Shown: positions 10,495 to 22,131 of the stretch, in pieces
How positions within the stretch are numbered: position 1 is the stretch's first letter
Layout of the letters: each line of letters starts with the position of its first letter
NCBI GenBank assembly: GCA_947396885.1
Contig: OX377202.1
Location: 27,147,407-27,211,406 of the forward strand
Reading direction: 5' to 3'
Origin: Heligmosomoides polygyrus polygyrus
Taxonomy: Eukaryota; Nematoda; Chromadorea; Rhabditida; Heligmosomidae
Length of the DNA: 64,000 nt
Made by a program: the position numbers and the translations under genes
Notes under the pieces: model-generated
Databases searched by the model: none
What the model was told of the DNA's origin: nothing
What the model saw: only the letters and a program-made list of their open reading frames with translations

Positions 10495-11006
10495 TATGAA
10501 ATGTCAGATAGGGCATGTGAGCTGTATCTAACGGCCTTTAAAATGCAACAGGAACGGAGCTTTCTGATACAATAAGTACAACGCGCCAGTATTATTACTG
10601 CTAGCATTATTATTGAGTACATGGAAATCCATGCAAAATAACAAACAAACTAATAACAAAAAATGATAAGAGAACCAGCAAAGGCAGAAATAAGTATGAA
10701 AACGCAACGCGGTGGAGAAAGGAAGACAGTGAACTTCTAAGACACGCCCTAAAGACATCGGCTGACAAGTCTTTTGTATGCATATAGTGAGTTTGGTAAT
10801 GTGTGCTTTCTTGACAACTTCAATTATTCCGTACCAGCTATACAAGTGAAGAATACTGATTTTATATTGCTTTTTGTTCTGGAAACTATATCTTCCACTC
10901 TCCACCTCTTGTGCTAAAAGAGAAGAATTCATGAAATTCCTCTACAGGAAGGCCAACCAAGCCATTCATCAACTTGAAAATCACAATTAGATCGCTCAAT
11001 CTTCTA
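10495..11006 (-). pseudogene. CR1/Jockey-type LINE, ORF2 C-terminal fragment
   Basis: Read on the minus strand from about 11006, the frame RRLSDLIVIFKLMNGLVG...EEFHEFFSFSTR is followed, after a frame change, by FQNKKQYKISILHLYSWY and VVKKAHITKLTICIQK. This resembles the C-terminal block of Jockey-superfamily LINEs (a helical ...RR..DLI..FKI..G segment, then FF and a WN.LP.VV-like segment). It is broken by stops. The mariner at 11007 begins exactly where the fragment ends. Confidence 0.5.
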
Positions 11007-12248
11007 TTAGGTTGTCGGATTATAAATGTCGCCTGCTTTCGACTTGTCATTTCTCTGCTATTGTTATCTCTTGGATCATGTAACTTTACTTGTTTAACAA
11101 GCGTTTCCGAAAGCATCTTTCGCTAAAATTTTGTTCCGATTCGTTGACCCTTTTTAGGAATTTATTTTAGGTTAGCGACGATCGAGTAAAAGTACCGAGT
11201 GCGGGCTTGCTTGCTGTACGCCTTCAAGCAATGAAAAACTGCTGCAGAATCCCATCGCATCTTGTCTAAAGTATTTGGTAACGAAGTTCCATCATTCGCC
11301 AATGTCAGCGATGGTTTCAACGTTCCGAGACGGTGATGAAGCCTTGAAGACGAAGAACATCACCGGCTCCTGAACTTGTGGAGAGCAAGGAATTGAAGGA
11401 AGCTGTCGAGTCGGATCCACCACAAACTACACGTGACCTCGTACAGAGGTTCGGTTGTCACCACTCTACCATTACCGATCCTTTGCATGCAATCGAAAAG
11501 GCAAATCGGTGAAGAAAATGGGTACCAGATCTGCTCAGCGACAAAACAAGGCAGAACGAGTCGCCATCGGTGGAATTCTCACCCGCAAAACCAAGAACAG
11601 CGGTGTCTATGACTCCCTCGCGACGTCGGATGAAAAGTGATCCACTGCTACAATACCGCAGGAAAGCGGCAATGCTTGAGCCCCGGTGAGGTTTCGAAGG
11701 CAACGACGAAGCCTGACATTCGCGGAGAAAAGCCATGCTCTGTGCTTGGTGGAACAGTAGAGGTCTGGTGCATTTTGAGGTGATGGATCCAGGCCAAGCA
11801 CTGACGGCAGACCTTTACAAAGAACAACTGAGCCACGTGGACCAAGCACTGGGTGCGTCAACACAGCAACTGTGAAATTCCTCCATGACAACGCTCAACG
11901 GCACGCCGCAAATATCTCGCTGCAAAAAATTGAGGAGTTGGGCTGGGAACTTCTGCCTGATAGCCCAGACCTTGCGCCATCAGACTACCTCCTTATCCGG
12001 TCGATGCAGCACGCCTTGGCGGAGAAAAAATTTAAGAACCGTGACGAAGTCGAAATTTGGGTGTCCAACTTGTTCGAGTACAGCAACAGGAGTTTTTCAA
12101 GAAAGGCATCCTTTCTTTGCGAGGACGTTAGCAACATGTCACTGATAATAATGAAGATTACCTCTTGTATTACGTATGATCATTCCTTTCTTGTAGCGAA
12201 ACTTCTTTTTTTTTCAGCAAAAACGACACTTATTATCGGACAACCTAA
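11007..12248 (+). mobile_element. mariner element, degenerate
   Basis: 1242 bp. The ends are TTAGGTTGTCGGATTATAA and, read in reverse, TTAGGTTGTCCGATAATAA; TA flanks both ends (11005-11006, 12249-12250). It is from a different mariner lineage than the element at 9212-10494. Confidence 0.85.
11240..12160 (+). pseudogene. mariner transposase remnant
   Basis: Recognisable fragments in order, in changing frames: WFQRFRDGDEAL (about 11310), a LVESKELKEAVESDPP-like segment (about 11375), KWVPD at the WVPHEL position (about 11515), WWNSRGLVHFEVMDPGQ (about 11750), HDNAQRHAANISLQK (about 11885; second catalytic Asp kept) and SPDLAPSDYLL (about 11965; third Asp kept). The usual HPPY before SPDLAP is shortened, so the D34D spacing is lost. 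Multiple stops and frameshifts. Confidence 0.8.
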
Positions 12249-12249
12249 T

Positions 12250-14514
12250 AGTTTAATATTTCACTTTTCTCAAATTTGATAGTTCGGTTCGTTTAATTCG
12301 AATTTATTTTCGATTTTTTAAAATTCAAAGCATCTTGTACTACAAAACAGGTGTAAATATTCGCTGAAAGAATTGATTCTCTATGTGCAACACAGTGAAA
12401 CGTTCCTTTTTGTGTGAACTAATTGAGAGGGTTATAATGACCAAGCGCTGGGCGATGCTCCTGGAAGAAACAAAACGACAGACGTTTCATGAAAAAGAGA
12501 TGCAACGGCGTCATAGTGACGAAGAGTATTAGATAAGGGCAAATCCGATTGGTGCTGCGAAGCGGAAAATGTGGATAGACGGACATGTTGTGCAGAGCGT
12601 CATGGCCAAGCTGTGAAATGCACAAATGCGCTTAGCCGACGGAATCACATAAAAGGGGAATCGAATCAGATCCTGAAAAAAAAACAGCAAGCCAATTGTT
12701 CGTGAATCGATGCAGCACGGCCAACGCACAACATAGTGAATTCTCGCCGCTTTATTCCCCTGTGGGAATAATCAGCGTGAAGTTGTAATGCAATGCATAT
12801 ACATAACTATGTGTTGTAGCTCCGAGACGCAAAAGAATCTCACGGCCTTCTAGAAAGGAATTTTACCATAACACAACCGGAAGTCTTGCTCTTCAAAAAA
12901 AGACGACTCCACGAGGTAGCTCAAACAAGTATTGAATAATGGAAGAATGAGGTTCGAACTGGCATCAATCGGTTCCTTTTTGGGATATCATATCAATTCT
13001 ATATTTTCATCTCTGAACGTGTCGAGGAGCGCCAGAACCCTCTAATTTGGAATCAGAGTTTTCATCATCATCATCATTTTCAGTAGCGTTTGTCCCGCTT
13101 GGTGGCGAATATAATATAAAAATATAATATAAATCATAAGCCTGTTAAATATCGGACAGAACAAAAATCTTTTTAATATTAAATAATATTTCGCGTTTTC
13201 AGCGGAAGTTCGCGGTTGAGAAAAGTGTCATGTTCGGATATCCGATTTGGATATCCCGATCTGAATCATCCAAAAATCCGGGCCCCGCGAAAATGCGGTT
13301 GTCCGAATCATCCAATTATTCGAAGATTTTCAATCCGATCCAATGTATACCGTGCATGTTCATAAAAAAGGCGAGGGCTTTTATCATCCAGAGCCAGCTG
13401 GCCCGACAAACATCTAAGCGTTCCCCTAGATGTAATAGCGACCTCAAAACACTGCATTATTTGGTTGGCGGAGGCAACAGTCGAGCCGAGAAGCTTAAAA
13501 GCAGGCAAGCGCCTCGACCCACTGTGCCACGTGCTTCATTCCTGTATCGCTAGCACAGCTGACACTTTAGCCAAAAACTACGCTCGTCTCTAAATATTTA
13601 GTCAGAACAAATGGCGGTTTGCACAGAGAGAGAGATCAATTTTCACTCAACAGTAAAGAATAAGGAAGTGAAGGAATTTATCATGAATTGGATAAAGATT
13701 CGGGCTACCTTGGTCAGAGACATCTCCCACCCGTAGGAGGTGGAAGTATGGCAGGCTATTGTCTTGTAATGAGAAAGGATTGAATCGTTTAGGGGTTGGC
13801 CGTCGCAAGTCAAGTTATAGGAGGACGACGCTTTCGAAGAGCTAAAATATCACGTAAAGGTGAAACGCGTGGCTCAACCGAAGAGGATCTAGCATCGCGA
13901 ACAGTTTTCTTTTATCCTTATTAGGCTGTAGGCAGCCGTGCTGTATGGAAGTTGGAATGTTACGAGGCATTAGATATTATTGCAGTTGGTGTATCCCCAG
14001 AAACAAATGCACTCTTTATATGAAGAACTGTCAGGTCGGACCGAAAGTTCTCGCCGTTTACGAGTTCTGATTTCAAAAGATTGAAAATAAATTCGTTCAT
14101 AGCTAGTCATTTTCAATAAGGTAAAGGCTACCAAGCTTGGTATAGCGTTGTCAAAAAATGTGTTAGCAACAATTTTCTAATTGTAAACAATAGAGCAGTT
14201 GGTCTCTGAGTTGACGGAATACATTTTTTTTTATCGCTTAATCGGAGAGATTCCTCTTCTAAAAGCCTCCTAAGAAAATCATTGAAAGTACCGCTGTGAA
14301 AGCGGTACGATTGTGGATTAAGCAAAACGAATTATAACGTTCAAATTAAAGTCTTACAGTTTTTGAATGGACGAATTTAACGGAGCAACCGTTCGGGTGG
14401 GTGGGAACACTGCATTTACTCCTCACGTTTGCTGCAGATTATTGCAGTTTTCCTTCAGATTCTTGACAGCTATCCTGCTCTAATTTTACAGGGCAGGTTG
14501 AAGGAATAGAGTGG
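12250..14514. other. unassigned sequence
   Basis: No supported gene in about 2.2 kb. Content: a CATCATCATCATCATT microrepeat (about 13062), AT-rich ATATAATATAAAA (about 13112) and GGATATCCGATTTGGATATCC (about 13237). A faint similarity to the SINE body (GTTGGCCGTCGCAAGTCA, about 13795) may be a very old SINE. Confidence 0.4.
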
Positions 14515-14570
14515 AGTCACCGAACCAGGAACCTGACAGCGGGTGCACGCGACAGCCGGTACCTCCCCCT
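14515..14570 (-). mobile_element. tRNA-derived SINE, head fragment
   Basis: CCGAACCAGGAACCTGACAG and GGGTGCACGCGACAGCCGG match the B-box half of the SINE head on the minus strand. No body or tail follows. Confidence 0.6.
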
Positions 14571-15754
14571 TGTTCATAAAAAGAATGATCATAAAAGTGT
14601 GCACACACAGGAGAATGTTACTAGGAACTGGATGGCAGCCGACTAATCGCTGCATCTGCTTCGGCTGAATAATAACAAGATAAAGGCTGCGCAAAAACGA
14701 ATGATGGCAATCAATTCGGCAACTTTCCGGTCTTCAGGCGAAGGCGCTAGTCGATAGCGAAGCAATTTAGAATTCAGGCAGGAGCCTTCTTCGGACGATT
14801 AGGAGAACGTGGAAAGAGGTGAAAACGAGGGATGAGGAAGGTTTAAAAATAATTTTCTTTCTGTTTTATTTTATTTTAACACTTTTTCCGTTCTATTTCT
14901 GATTCAAGTCCGGCTTCATTGTAGCATGCGAAAGCATGACACAACTGGATGCGAGAGGAGCGATGAAAAAAAGCTAAGCAAGAATTAGCTGAAGAATTAG
15001 TAAAACACAAGAGCCGAAACACGAAATGGTCCTGTTATGTAAATAAAACAGCAAGAAAGGTCCATAAGGGATTAGATGTTCAAGCTGGGGACCCAAACAC
15101 GGTTGCTCCACTGGGACAGAAGAGGCGCGTTTTCCAGAAGGCCGCCGCTGAATAGGAAGATGCATGACGGCTGACGCGGAGGCGTCGTGGCCGAAACCGA
15201 ACACTCCGCTGGGAATTCCTGAGTTACAATCGATCGGCAGCTGCAAGTACCGCGGCGGAAGATCGCCGCACAATATTGTGCGCCCGACGGACGACGACGA
15301 ACCGGCCACGACGTCCTGCCAAACCTCTACCTGAACTGAGAGGCCTAGCACGAAGGGGACAGGGACAAGATGGCGTGAAAACCTACGTTGGTGCATGACT
15401 TTCACTCACATTTGGATTTGTCCGGAATTTATTGGAGACACTTTAGGGAATTCTTGAGATGTCTGCAATACCGCGGTGCGCATTCTAGAAGCTTCCAAGA
15501 GATGGGTACATAGGCCGCGTGAGCGACCCCGTGGGCAAACTTTGAATAAAGTCAGCGTCAGCTATGAGCCGTTCACGTCTAGGAGCAAGAATTTGGCACC
15601 AATTCGAAGGACACGGCCGATCGAATCGACACTACATTTGAGCACAGCACGTCTACCGAACGCACTGACAATTAATGGAAAGAAATTTTTAAAAAATACA
15701 GAACAGGAATAGAAGATTCTCTCCTCCGTTTTTTGGAACTCACAAGACACGATT
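14571..15754. other. unassigned sequence
   Basis: A 143-codon frame (minus, 15405-14974) and plus-strand frames through 15150-15400 overlap in a moderately GC-rich segment. Neither strand shows a recognisable domain, and no splice-site pattern settled the question. A decayed host exon is possible but not supported. Confidence 0.35.
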
Positions 15755-16300
15755 TACTGGGAGCTGCTGGACTACGATGGCACCGTCAATGTCGACGTCT
15801 ACACAAAGCAGCTCCAGAAAGTGGCTGACACTTTAAAGGAAAAACTGTACATGTCGCAAAGGTGGGCAGCATTGGGAAGTGCGAATGCACCAGCCAATCA
15901 GGCCACATCGAATGGCCTAAAAAATCTTTCTCACCTGCGAGCCCTGATTAGGGCTCGCCACTGAGAAAGGGCGTGTGCGGTCGATATCCTGATTGGCTGG
16001 CATGTGTTTGGTCGATGCTCTGATTGGCTATGATTGGCAGCGCGCTTCCAACTCCTATTGCTGCTCACTTTCGCGACATGTACGGGAAAAACGACCGAAA
16101 CGTCTCGAAGTCGCCTCCTCCACGACAACGCGAGACCGCGCACGGCGAAGGTTAACTAGCGATTCCTTAAAGAAGATTGGCTGGGGGACAGCGTCTCATC
16201 CACCGTACAGTTCTGTCGTGGCACCGTGGACTACTAAATCTATAAAGCCCACAAGTAGGATCTGCACGAGAAGAAGTTCGATAATTACGACCACCTGAAG
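15755..16300 (+). pseudogene. mariner transposase fragment split by a ~220-bp insertion
   Basis: The upstream half reads WELLDYDGTVNVDVYTKQLQ up to LKEKLYMSQR (15755-15860). The downstream half reads LLHDNARPRTAKVN (second catalytic Asp, about 16111), then HPPYSSVVAP and DY (about 16200-16235). Between them lies an insertion bounded by GTACATGTCGC (15847-15857) and its inverted partner GCGACATGTAC. No terminal repeats of the mariner were found. Confidence 0.75.
15858..16072. mobile_element. small insertion with inverted ends inside the mariner fragment
   Basis: The inverted ends are about 15-17 bp (15847-15861 and 16068-16083), and part of them may belong to the host mariner. The interior has several GATTGGCT/AGCCAATC motifs (CCAAT boxes) and a perfect 9-bp hairpin at 15937-15958 (GCGAGCCCT, GATT loop, complement). 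Non-coding; a MITE is the simplest reading. Confidence 0.45.
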
Positions 16301-16740
16301 AGACCTCCACTTTTCTGATTCTCAGTCTCGTTGTCTCTGGAGAGAGGATTTGAAACCTTGCCTGAGAAATAGCTTATTCTTGCCGTCGCTAACGGTGATT
16401 ATATCGTTCATGAATGATTTGTTTTGTTAAAAAATAAAGCTTTAAAATCATGCTCTTTTATGGGCAAAAATTTTGCACCAACCAAATATTTTTAAGCGTG
16501 AGATCCCAATAGATTGACATTGAATTACTGAAAAGTGCCCGTTTCGCCTATTTCTTGATCGATTTCTTTGAAATTCCAACATAAAGAACTACCTAAGAAT
16601 ATGCCGTTTACACAGCGAAAACTTCAGGAGTGAGCTGATAAAGATTTCGATGTTGCACTCCCAGCGTGAAACTTAGAAAAGGACCATCTTGTTCAACGAA
16701 CTCAGACCCTAAACCTGCTATTCTGATCTGAGAACTAGTA
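16301..16740. other. unassigned sequence
   Basis: Nothing recognised. Confidence 0.4.
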
Positions 16741-16814
16741 ATCCACTGTTGACTCTGAGATTTATTTACTACCTCTCTCGGCCTCCTGGCTCCTTGAAAA
16801 GCAATCATTGGGCT

Positions 16815-17120
16815 CTTTATTGGTTTTGCTAATAAAATGTCTTGCTATAATGCAGTCAATCCATGTTTCACGTTGCGGCCTCAACGGGGGAGGGAGACCG
16901 AAGCCGAAGTACGCCCTGGCAAGGTACACCAGCAGGTCTTCTTTCGAGTTGAACCATGAGCGATTGTCAGCGAATGTATAACCTAGGCAGTCGATCATCC
17001 AAGTTTATGATATTATATGAGGGGAGCAACGCGTCATAGTATGGACGGGAATCATGAGCCGAACCCTGGGATTCAGGAGACATGTCCTAGGTAAGGCCCA
17101 ACATGCGTAGGGTCAAAAAC
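16815..17120. repeat. repeat shared with 62.85-63.05 kb
   Basis: GAGTTGAACCATGAGCGATTG, then GCAACGCGTCATAGTATG and GGGATTCAGGAGACATGTC, match the order of TTGAGCTTAACCATGTGCGATTG, GCAACGCGTCATGGTATG and the GGATTCTGAAGACG units in the element at 59.3-63.8 kb. It is probably a relic of the same family. Non-coding. Confidence 0.5.
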
Positions 17121-17429
17121 ACTCCAGACAACGTACTGTGGATGGAATGAATGAGACCTGCTACCACCCGCTCCAATAATTCGACGACTAGCTAGACGAA
17201 CGATGATGCAGGTGATATTTAATGTCAAAATCACATAGGATGATCGCTTGCTCACCACTATTGTCCGTCCTCCTACAGGAAACTTTAGCAAAGACACGGC
17301 AAAACGCGATACAATTTGAAGACAAGAGCCTGCTAAGGAAGAAATGAAAACAACTGAATTTTGTAGAGGCGTAGAAATTTTTCATTCCTATTATCTATCC
17401 CTCATGTCCAACACAGAAGCCGAAAATAA

Positions 17430-17970
17430 CTACAAAAGCGCTTCCACCTCGAAAGAACCGATGCTGCAGAGCAACCTAAGGCTGAGGCCACTAAAGCACA
17501 CGGTGCAGCTCTGGTACTGAGCAGGAATACGCAGCTCACATCTCCAGAAGTAAAAGAAGCGGTGAAACTGAAAGCTCCGCTGACAGCCGAACTTCCAACT
17601 TCCCTCCCTGCCACACTAGGACATTCATCACAGAATGGGGCTGCTCGTAAACAGGATGGGCGAGCAATCCGAATTGGAGGAGCACGCTGCGAACCGAATT
17701 CGAGGAGTTTTTGAGGAAAACGCAAACGAGCAAAGGCATCCGAAGTCTCCAGCTTTCCTGACGATCGATGCTCAGAGACACGCGCTGAGGCGAAAAAATT
17801 AATGTCGCCACCTCTTTTTTCGACGGAGCCATTAGCAACTGGATTCCGTGAGATGCTACGTAGAACGCTACTGTTCCTACATGGGATGGCCGGAATTCCT
17901 CGTCAAACTCCGAGCAGAAATTGGGCACCCTTGGCCTTCCTCCGTCGAGCAGAGCACATTACTAGGTGTT
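17430..17970 (+). other. possible remnant of a coding sequence
   Basis: One frame stays open from 17430 to about 17713 without a start codon (around 95 codons, rich in Ala, Lys and Glu, including KAPLTAELPTSLPATLG). It resumes after a single TGA to about 17971. Composition looks more protein-like than nearby frames. No domain is recognisable, there is no clear TTTCAG acceptor upstream, and the minus strand has frames of similar length. It could be a decayed exon or chance. Confidence 0.2.
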
Positions 17971-18034
17971 AACGTGCGCAGGGAGGTAATGGGAACGTTA
18001 TAGGTATAAATGTGAAAAGGATTAAGGAAGGAGA

Positions 18035-18235
18035 AGATAAATCTCTTTCGGGATGCGCCAAGCATTTTACTCATACGGAATATCGTGAAGGCAAATTGGA
18101 AGCGTATTTGGCCTATACCTATACAATGAGGTCCGGTAGCCAGCCGCGTGTTAAGTCAGTGTTTTAGTCCTTCCAGACGGAACGGGTACCAATTCACCGT
18201 TCTCGGAGGGATGGAAGACTTGATTGGTCTGGAAC
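18035..18235 (-). mobile_element. tRNA-derived SINE, degenerate, head missing
   Basis: Minus-strand SINE body: GATAAATCTCTTTCGGGATGCGCC, GCGTATTTGGCC, GGTAGCCAGCCG and CCAATTCACCG...GGAGGGATGGAAG are all present with many changes. The tRNA-like head is absent. Confidence 0.7.
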
Positions 18236-18254
18236 GACAGTCGAGCTCAATTAA

Positions 18255-18325
18255 GGGATAAAAACGACGTCGCTCAATCGTTCTTGAGGCGCTCCATGCA
18301 TTCCACTTCTGCGTGATGGAGCAGA
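18255..18325 (-). mobile_element. tRNA-derived SINE, 3'-end fragment
   Basis: GGATAAAAACGACGTCGCTCAAT plus the CCATGCATTCCACTTCTG block match the SINE 3' part. It is preceded by CAGTCGAGCTCAATTAA, which also precedes the copy at 31.9 kb, so the two share a subfamily or a junction. Confidence 0.6.
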
Positions 18326-19670
18326 AGGGAAAATTTGCACAGCGCTGCCTTCCAGTCAGCTTCAAATGCCAAGCTTCGCACAAGAATGGGAAATAAAACA
18401 TGTTTCTCAATGAGAAAGTGGCAAAGAACTCCACGATCTATTCTCTCTGCAGCATAGGTGCCCCACAGCCACTTTATGAAACATACACAGAGTGGATGAC
18501 GTGCATAAGATGAGTCAGAAGGATGACTGGCTGGATCTGAGAAAATCGAAACTACGTCGTCATGATCACAACTGCTGACGCAGTGCAAGGAATACCAAAG
18601 ATGTGCTACTAGAATCAATCCGCAAAAGAAATGCACTTGGGTGCTGGGAGAACAAAGGGGGTTGATCTTCATGTAGGAAAACCCATCTGCGGGCATTTAC
18701 AGAATAAGCAAAGAAAAATGCAATTACCACATTCTTAATCTGAATAATCTTGCAAAAAATCCACAGAATTCAATTTGTTCACTAAACCACACGCGTTTCT
18801 ACGCACAGCGCCTATTCAGCTTAAAATAGAGCAACGGGAACTCGAAGGGTAGATAAGAAGCGCCTGAGCTGACGCAGGCGTCGGATGAGCAACGCTTTAT
18901 AACGTGTGAGCGATTAGAAGGCAAACCTTCCAGTCGGTGATGACCATCGGCCGATGTGGCATGATTCAGGATGGGGGAGACGCTAGCGCGATGGTGCCAT
19001 AGTGCAGTGAAAAACATGTGGAACTTTCCCTGATAAGCATCTTGCACCGTTCCAACTCCCGCGAAGGAACCGGAATCGCTGAGAGGAAGTCCATTTTTAC
19101 GCTGGAAAATGTTGAACCCAAAAAGAAAAAGAAGGAGGACGTGTGGCGTTCAACAAGAAGAAAGAAAGGAAAAGAAATGCACCCGAGCAAACAGACCGAT
19201 AAGATTTCTGCCATGCGATTCTTGCTAGGCGAGCGATCCAGTAAAGACAGGCAGTCAATGGTTTTGTTGGTTTTTGGGAAAAGAAGCCAAATGTTTTTGA
19301 GGGAAGGCCTCCATTTTTCAATGAGAATTCATATCTGATTTTGTAGAATTTGAAAGAAAAGGAAGATAGAGGAAGAAAGTTTCCTCACTTCTGGACGAAG
19401 ACCGTAAAACTTTCACAGCTCCCCACAAAAGGCTTCGTTCAACTATCCATCAATATTGTGATTTACTTTAATGCATTGTAAGTTTTTTCGTTATCTATAG
19501 AGTTTTCAGACATATTTAATTTATTTATTTATACGTGAAATTCTCGCGAATTAATAATTCGTGAAGAATGCTAAAAGAAATGTCAATAAAAAAGCCATCT
19601 CAAAGGGAGAAGAAGTAAGATCGATTGAACATAAACAGATACGAAGCTTCCAACGCTCATAGCAAAGTAA
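18326..19670. other. unassigned sequence
   Basis: Several frames (18274-18696 minus, 19018-19338 plus, 18966-19321 minus) overlap on opposite strands and show no motif. No RNA or repeat was recognised. Confidence 0.4.
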
Positions 19671-19674
19671 GCAA

Positions 19675-19869
19675 TTAAGCTTTTCGGAAATGTCTGTCTA
19701 AAAGCCGTTTGAGTTTACTTAAGGAGTCAGGAATTGGAGATGTTTTCGATGATTTGATGAATTCGGAACCAGCCCATTGTGTAAAGAACGTGGCACGCGG
19801 GCAACTCCTAGGTCTTGGACTCCTAGAGGGGAGACAGTACCTCACCCAGTCTTTTGACAACGAAGGCAA
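19675..19869 (-). pseudogene. possible LINE ORF2 C-terminal fragment
   Basis: The minus frame FFTQWAGSEFIKSSKTSPIPD followed by LSKLKRLLDRHF has the spacing of the extreme C-terminus of Jockey-superfamily LINEs (FF...R...WN.LP..VV..PS...FK..LD.HF). The key WN and LP residues are not intact. The plus strand has a 90-codon frame over the same bases with no motif. Confidence 0.3.
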
Positions 19870-20332
19870 AACTAATAATGCGTTTTTACAGAGTCTGATG
19901 AAGTCTGACGAAGAGACAACCGTTCTAGCAGCTTACTTCCGAGATGAGGTCACCGTGATTGCGCTTGTCTCGACATTCTAGCGCTGACACCTACGACTAG
20001 GACAAATTCCAATTTCTATCTCTAAGAGCCTTCTCGCAGATTAGAGAAAATACCGTGACGCTAGAGGTGTTCGAAGGATATGCAAAGCAGGGATTCAAGC
20101 GACTATCCATAAAAATCTAGGCGCTCATTCAGAGCGACGAACCTATCCGTGGCAGTGTAGTACACATTGCCTTGGTTTGGTAGGTCCGATGTGCGTTTGG
20201 GGCACGACGATTCGCATGCAAATATATTGACTTACGTTGTAACTCTGGGTTAACATCCTGTGGTGGTCTATGGCCTATAAGCCTATATGAGCGCCAAATC
20301 TGCGTTAGCCCTGTAATATGCGCTTTGGCATA

Positions 20333-20626
20333 AAGGGTAATGGATAAAGAACGGCGTTATTCAATCCCTTTTGAGATGCGCCACGCATTCTACTTCTATG
20401 GGATGTCGTGGAGGCGATTTGAACGTATTTGGCTATACAATGACTTGCGGTGGCCAGCCGATGAACAAGTCGGTGCTTTGTCCTTCCCAGACAAATCTGG
20501 CACCAATTCATCGACCCCGGAGGGATGGAAGGCTTGATTGGCCTGAGCGGGAAATCCGAACCAGGAACCTGGTATAGGGTGCAGGCGACAGTCGGCGCCT
20601 CCTCCGACTGCGCTACACGCGCCCTA
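20333..20626 (-). mobile_element. tRNA-derived SINE, full-length copy with exact 12-bp target-site duplication
   Basis: The minus-strand head has both the A box (GTAGCGCAGTCGG) and the B box, with the full body and a TTTATCC-type tail. CGCTTTGGCATA occurs at 20321-20332 and 20627-20638, an exact 12-bp duplication. This is the clearest evidence in the window that the repeat moves by retrotransposition. Confidence 0.92.
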
Positions 20627-20704
20627 CGCTTTGGCATATCTACGAAAAAGCGAAATTATTCCACTTTTAAGGTTGCAGGAATGTCGGGTGCTTTCTTACA
20701 AAGA

Positions 20705-20970
20705 TAAGTAGAGGACGGCGCTAGTCAATCCCTACTTGAGATTCAATCCGCATTCAATCGTGGGGGCAATTTGAATGTGAATGTGGTCTACACAATGGAT
20801 TATGATGGTCAGCCGATGGGCAAACGAGTGTTTTGTCCTTCTGAGACGAGTCTAATACAGAACGATGGATGGAAGGTTTGATTGGGTTGGGCAGGAACCG
20901 CCGAACCGTAATCGTATTCGGGATGCATGCGAGAGCCGACGTCTCTTCCGACTGTGCTACCAGCGCCTAC
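20705..20970 (-). mobile_element. tRNA-derived SINE, diverged copy
   Basis: It follows the full-length copy by about 75 bp in the same orientation. AGAGGACGGCGCTAGTCAATCC, GATGGTCAGCCGATGGGCAAAC and GACGTCTCTTCCGACTGTGCTACCAG identify tail, body and head. The A-box region is retained; the body has an internal deletion around 20855-20880. Confidence 0.75.
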
Positions 20971-21866
20971 GAATTTTTTATGGTTCGCCTGTACTGCTGC
21001 AGCCTCATCTCACTTCAATCAAAGAAGCGATTTCTTCAGCTGCTTCAGCTGTGTGGTGAACTGCAGCGGCAATAGGTCAGCAAAAATAAACGATGCCTCA
21101 GAAGTGGGATTTACACTCTGGATTTAGGAGGCTTAGAGCCCGCCACACAAGTGCCACAGATGAAAACATGGGTAAGATTTTGATGAACTTCATAGAGCCG
21201 AGTCCTTTCGTAGTTCGTCACGTTTTCTAGATTTGCCCATGCACCGACTGCGCAGGCCAGTCCAAGGCCATTCAGTATACTGCTCTTCTCATACAGGTCT
21301 GGCACCTATTATCAATCCTGTAGCAGATGAAGCGTTCCGGTTTCCTCGATCCAGTTCAACCCGAAGGTCACTTCTTGGTGAGCACCCGACTGCTGCCCGT
21401 GCGCCGGACAATGAAGTTAAGGTTCAGAAAATTAGAGTGAGATGGGGTAGAATTCAAAAACCAGTTTGCCCGAGCAGAAGCTATGCCAGTGCATGCACTG
21501 CTAGACTGTGTTCCACTTTATCTTAACAATCTTTCCTAATGTGCCACTAACTTAGGAACGAAAAACCTGTGAAACCAGTCACGATAGAAATCTATTTTCG
21601 ATAAAGTTACTTGCTTGACAGTTTCCCTTTTGCATGAGACTTTCGTGAAAAAAAACTACATTGTACCTGGAATAAAGAGTGTAGCTGTCTTGTTTAGAGG
21701 GAAAGAGTCAATCGGGGAATGCGAGGTACTCCAGAGAGCGTACCTTTCCTGCCTGTCAGTACAAGCCGTAGTATTTGAAATTGAATGGTTTTTAGCTGTG
21801 CTTTGTAGTAAAAAAAGAGTACTGCGGATTATTTATTTATTGCTTATTGTTTATTTATTGTGGGTT
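20971..21866. other. unassigned sequence
   Basis: No supported gene. ATTTATTTATTG repeats lie at about 21830-21858. ACTGCGGATTAT at 21821 resembles ACTGTGGATTAT at 22131, on either side of the next SINE, and may be its target duplication, although 34 bp separate the left copy from the SINE start. Confidence 0.35.
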
Positions 21867-22131
21867 GGGCGCGTGCACCTGATACCAGGTCCCTGGTTCG
21901 GATTTCCGGCCCAGACGAACCAAGCCTTCCATCCCTTCGTGGTCGGAGAATTGGTACCAGACTTGTCTGGGAAGAATAGAGCGCTAAATTGTTCATCGGC
22001 TGGCCACCGCAAGTCATTGTATGACCAAATACGCATTCAGAATCGCCTCCACGACATATTGTAGAAGTAGAATGCGTGGGGCATCCCAAAAGGTATTGAG
22101 CAACGCTGTTTTTCATCCTTTTTTATCCTTA
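21867..22131 (+). mobile_element. tRNA-derived SINE with its A box deleted
   Basis: The head reads GGGCGCGTGCACCTGATACC. Compared with the intact copy at 7577, about 34 bp between two GCGTG direct repeats is missing, which removes the Pol III A box. The B box, body and tail (CATCCTTTTTTATCC) remain. Confidence 0.82.

Noticed and set aside
14974..15405. 143-codon frame on the minus strand
   Set aside because: No recognisable domain; the plus strand is equally open in places and no splice or start context supports it.
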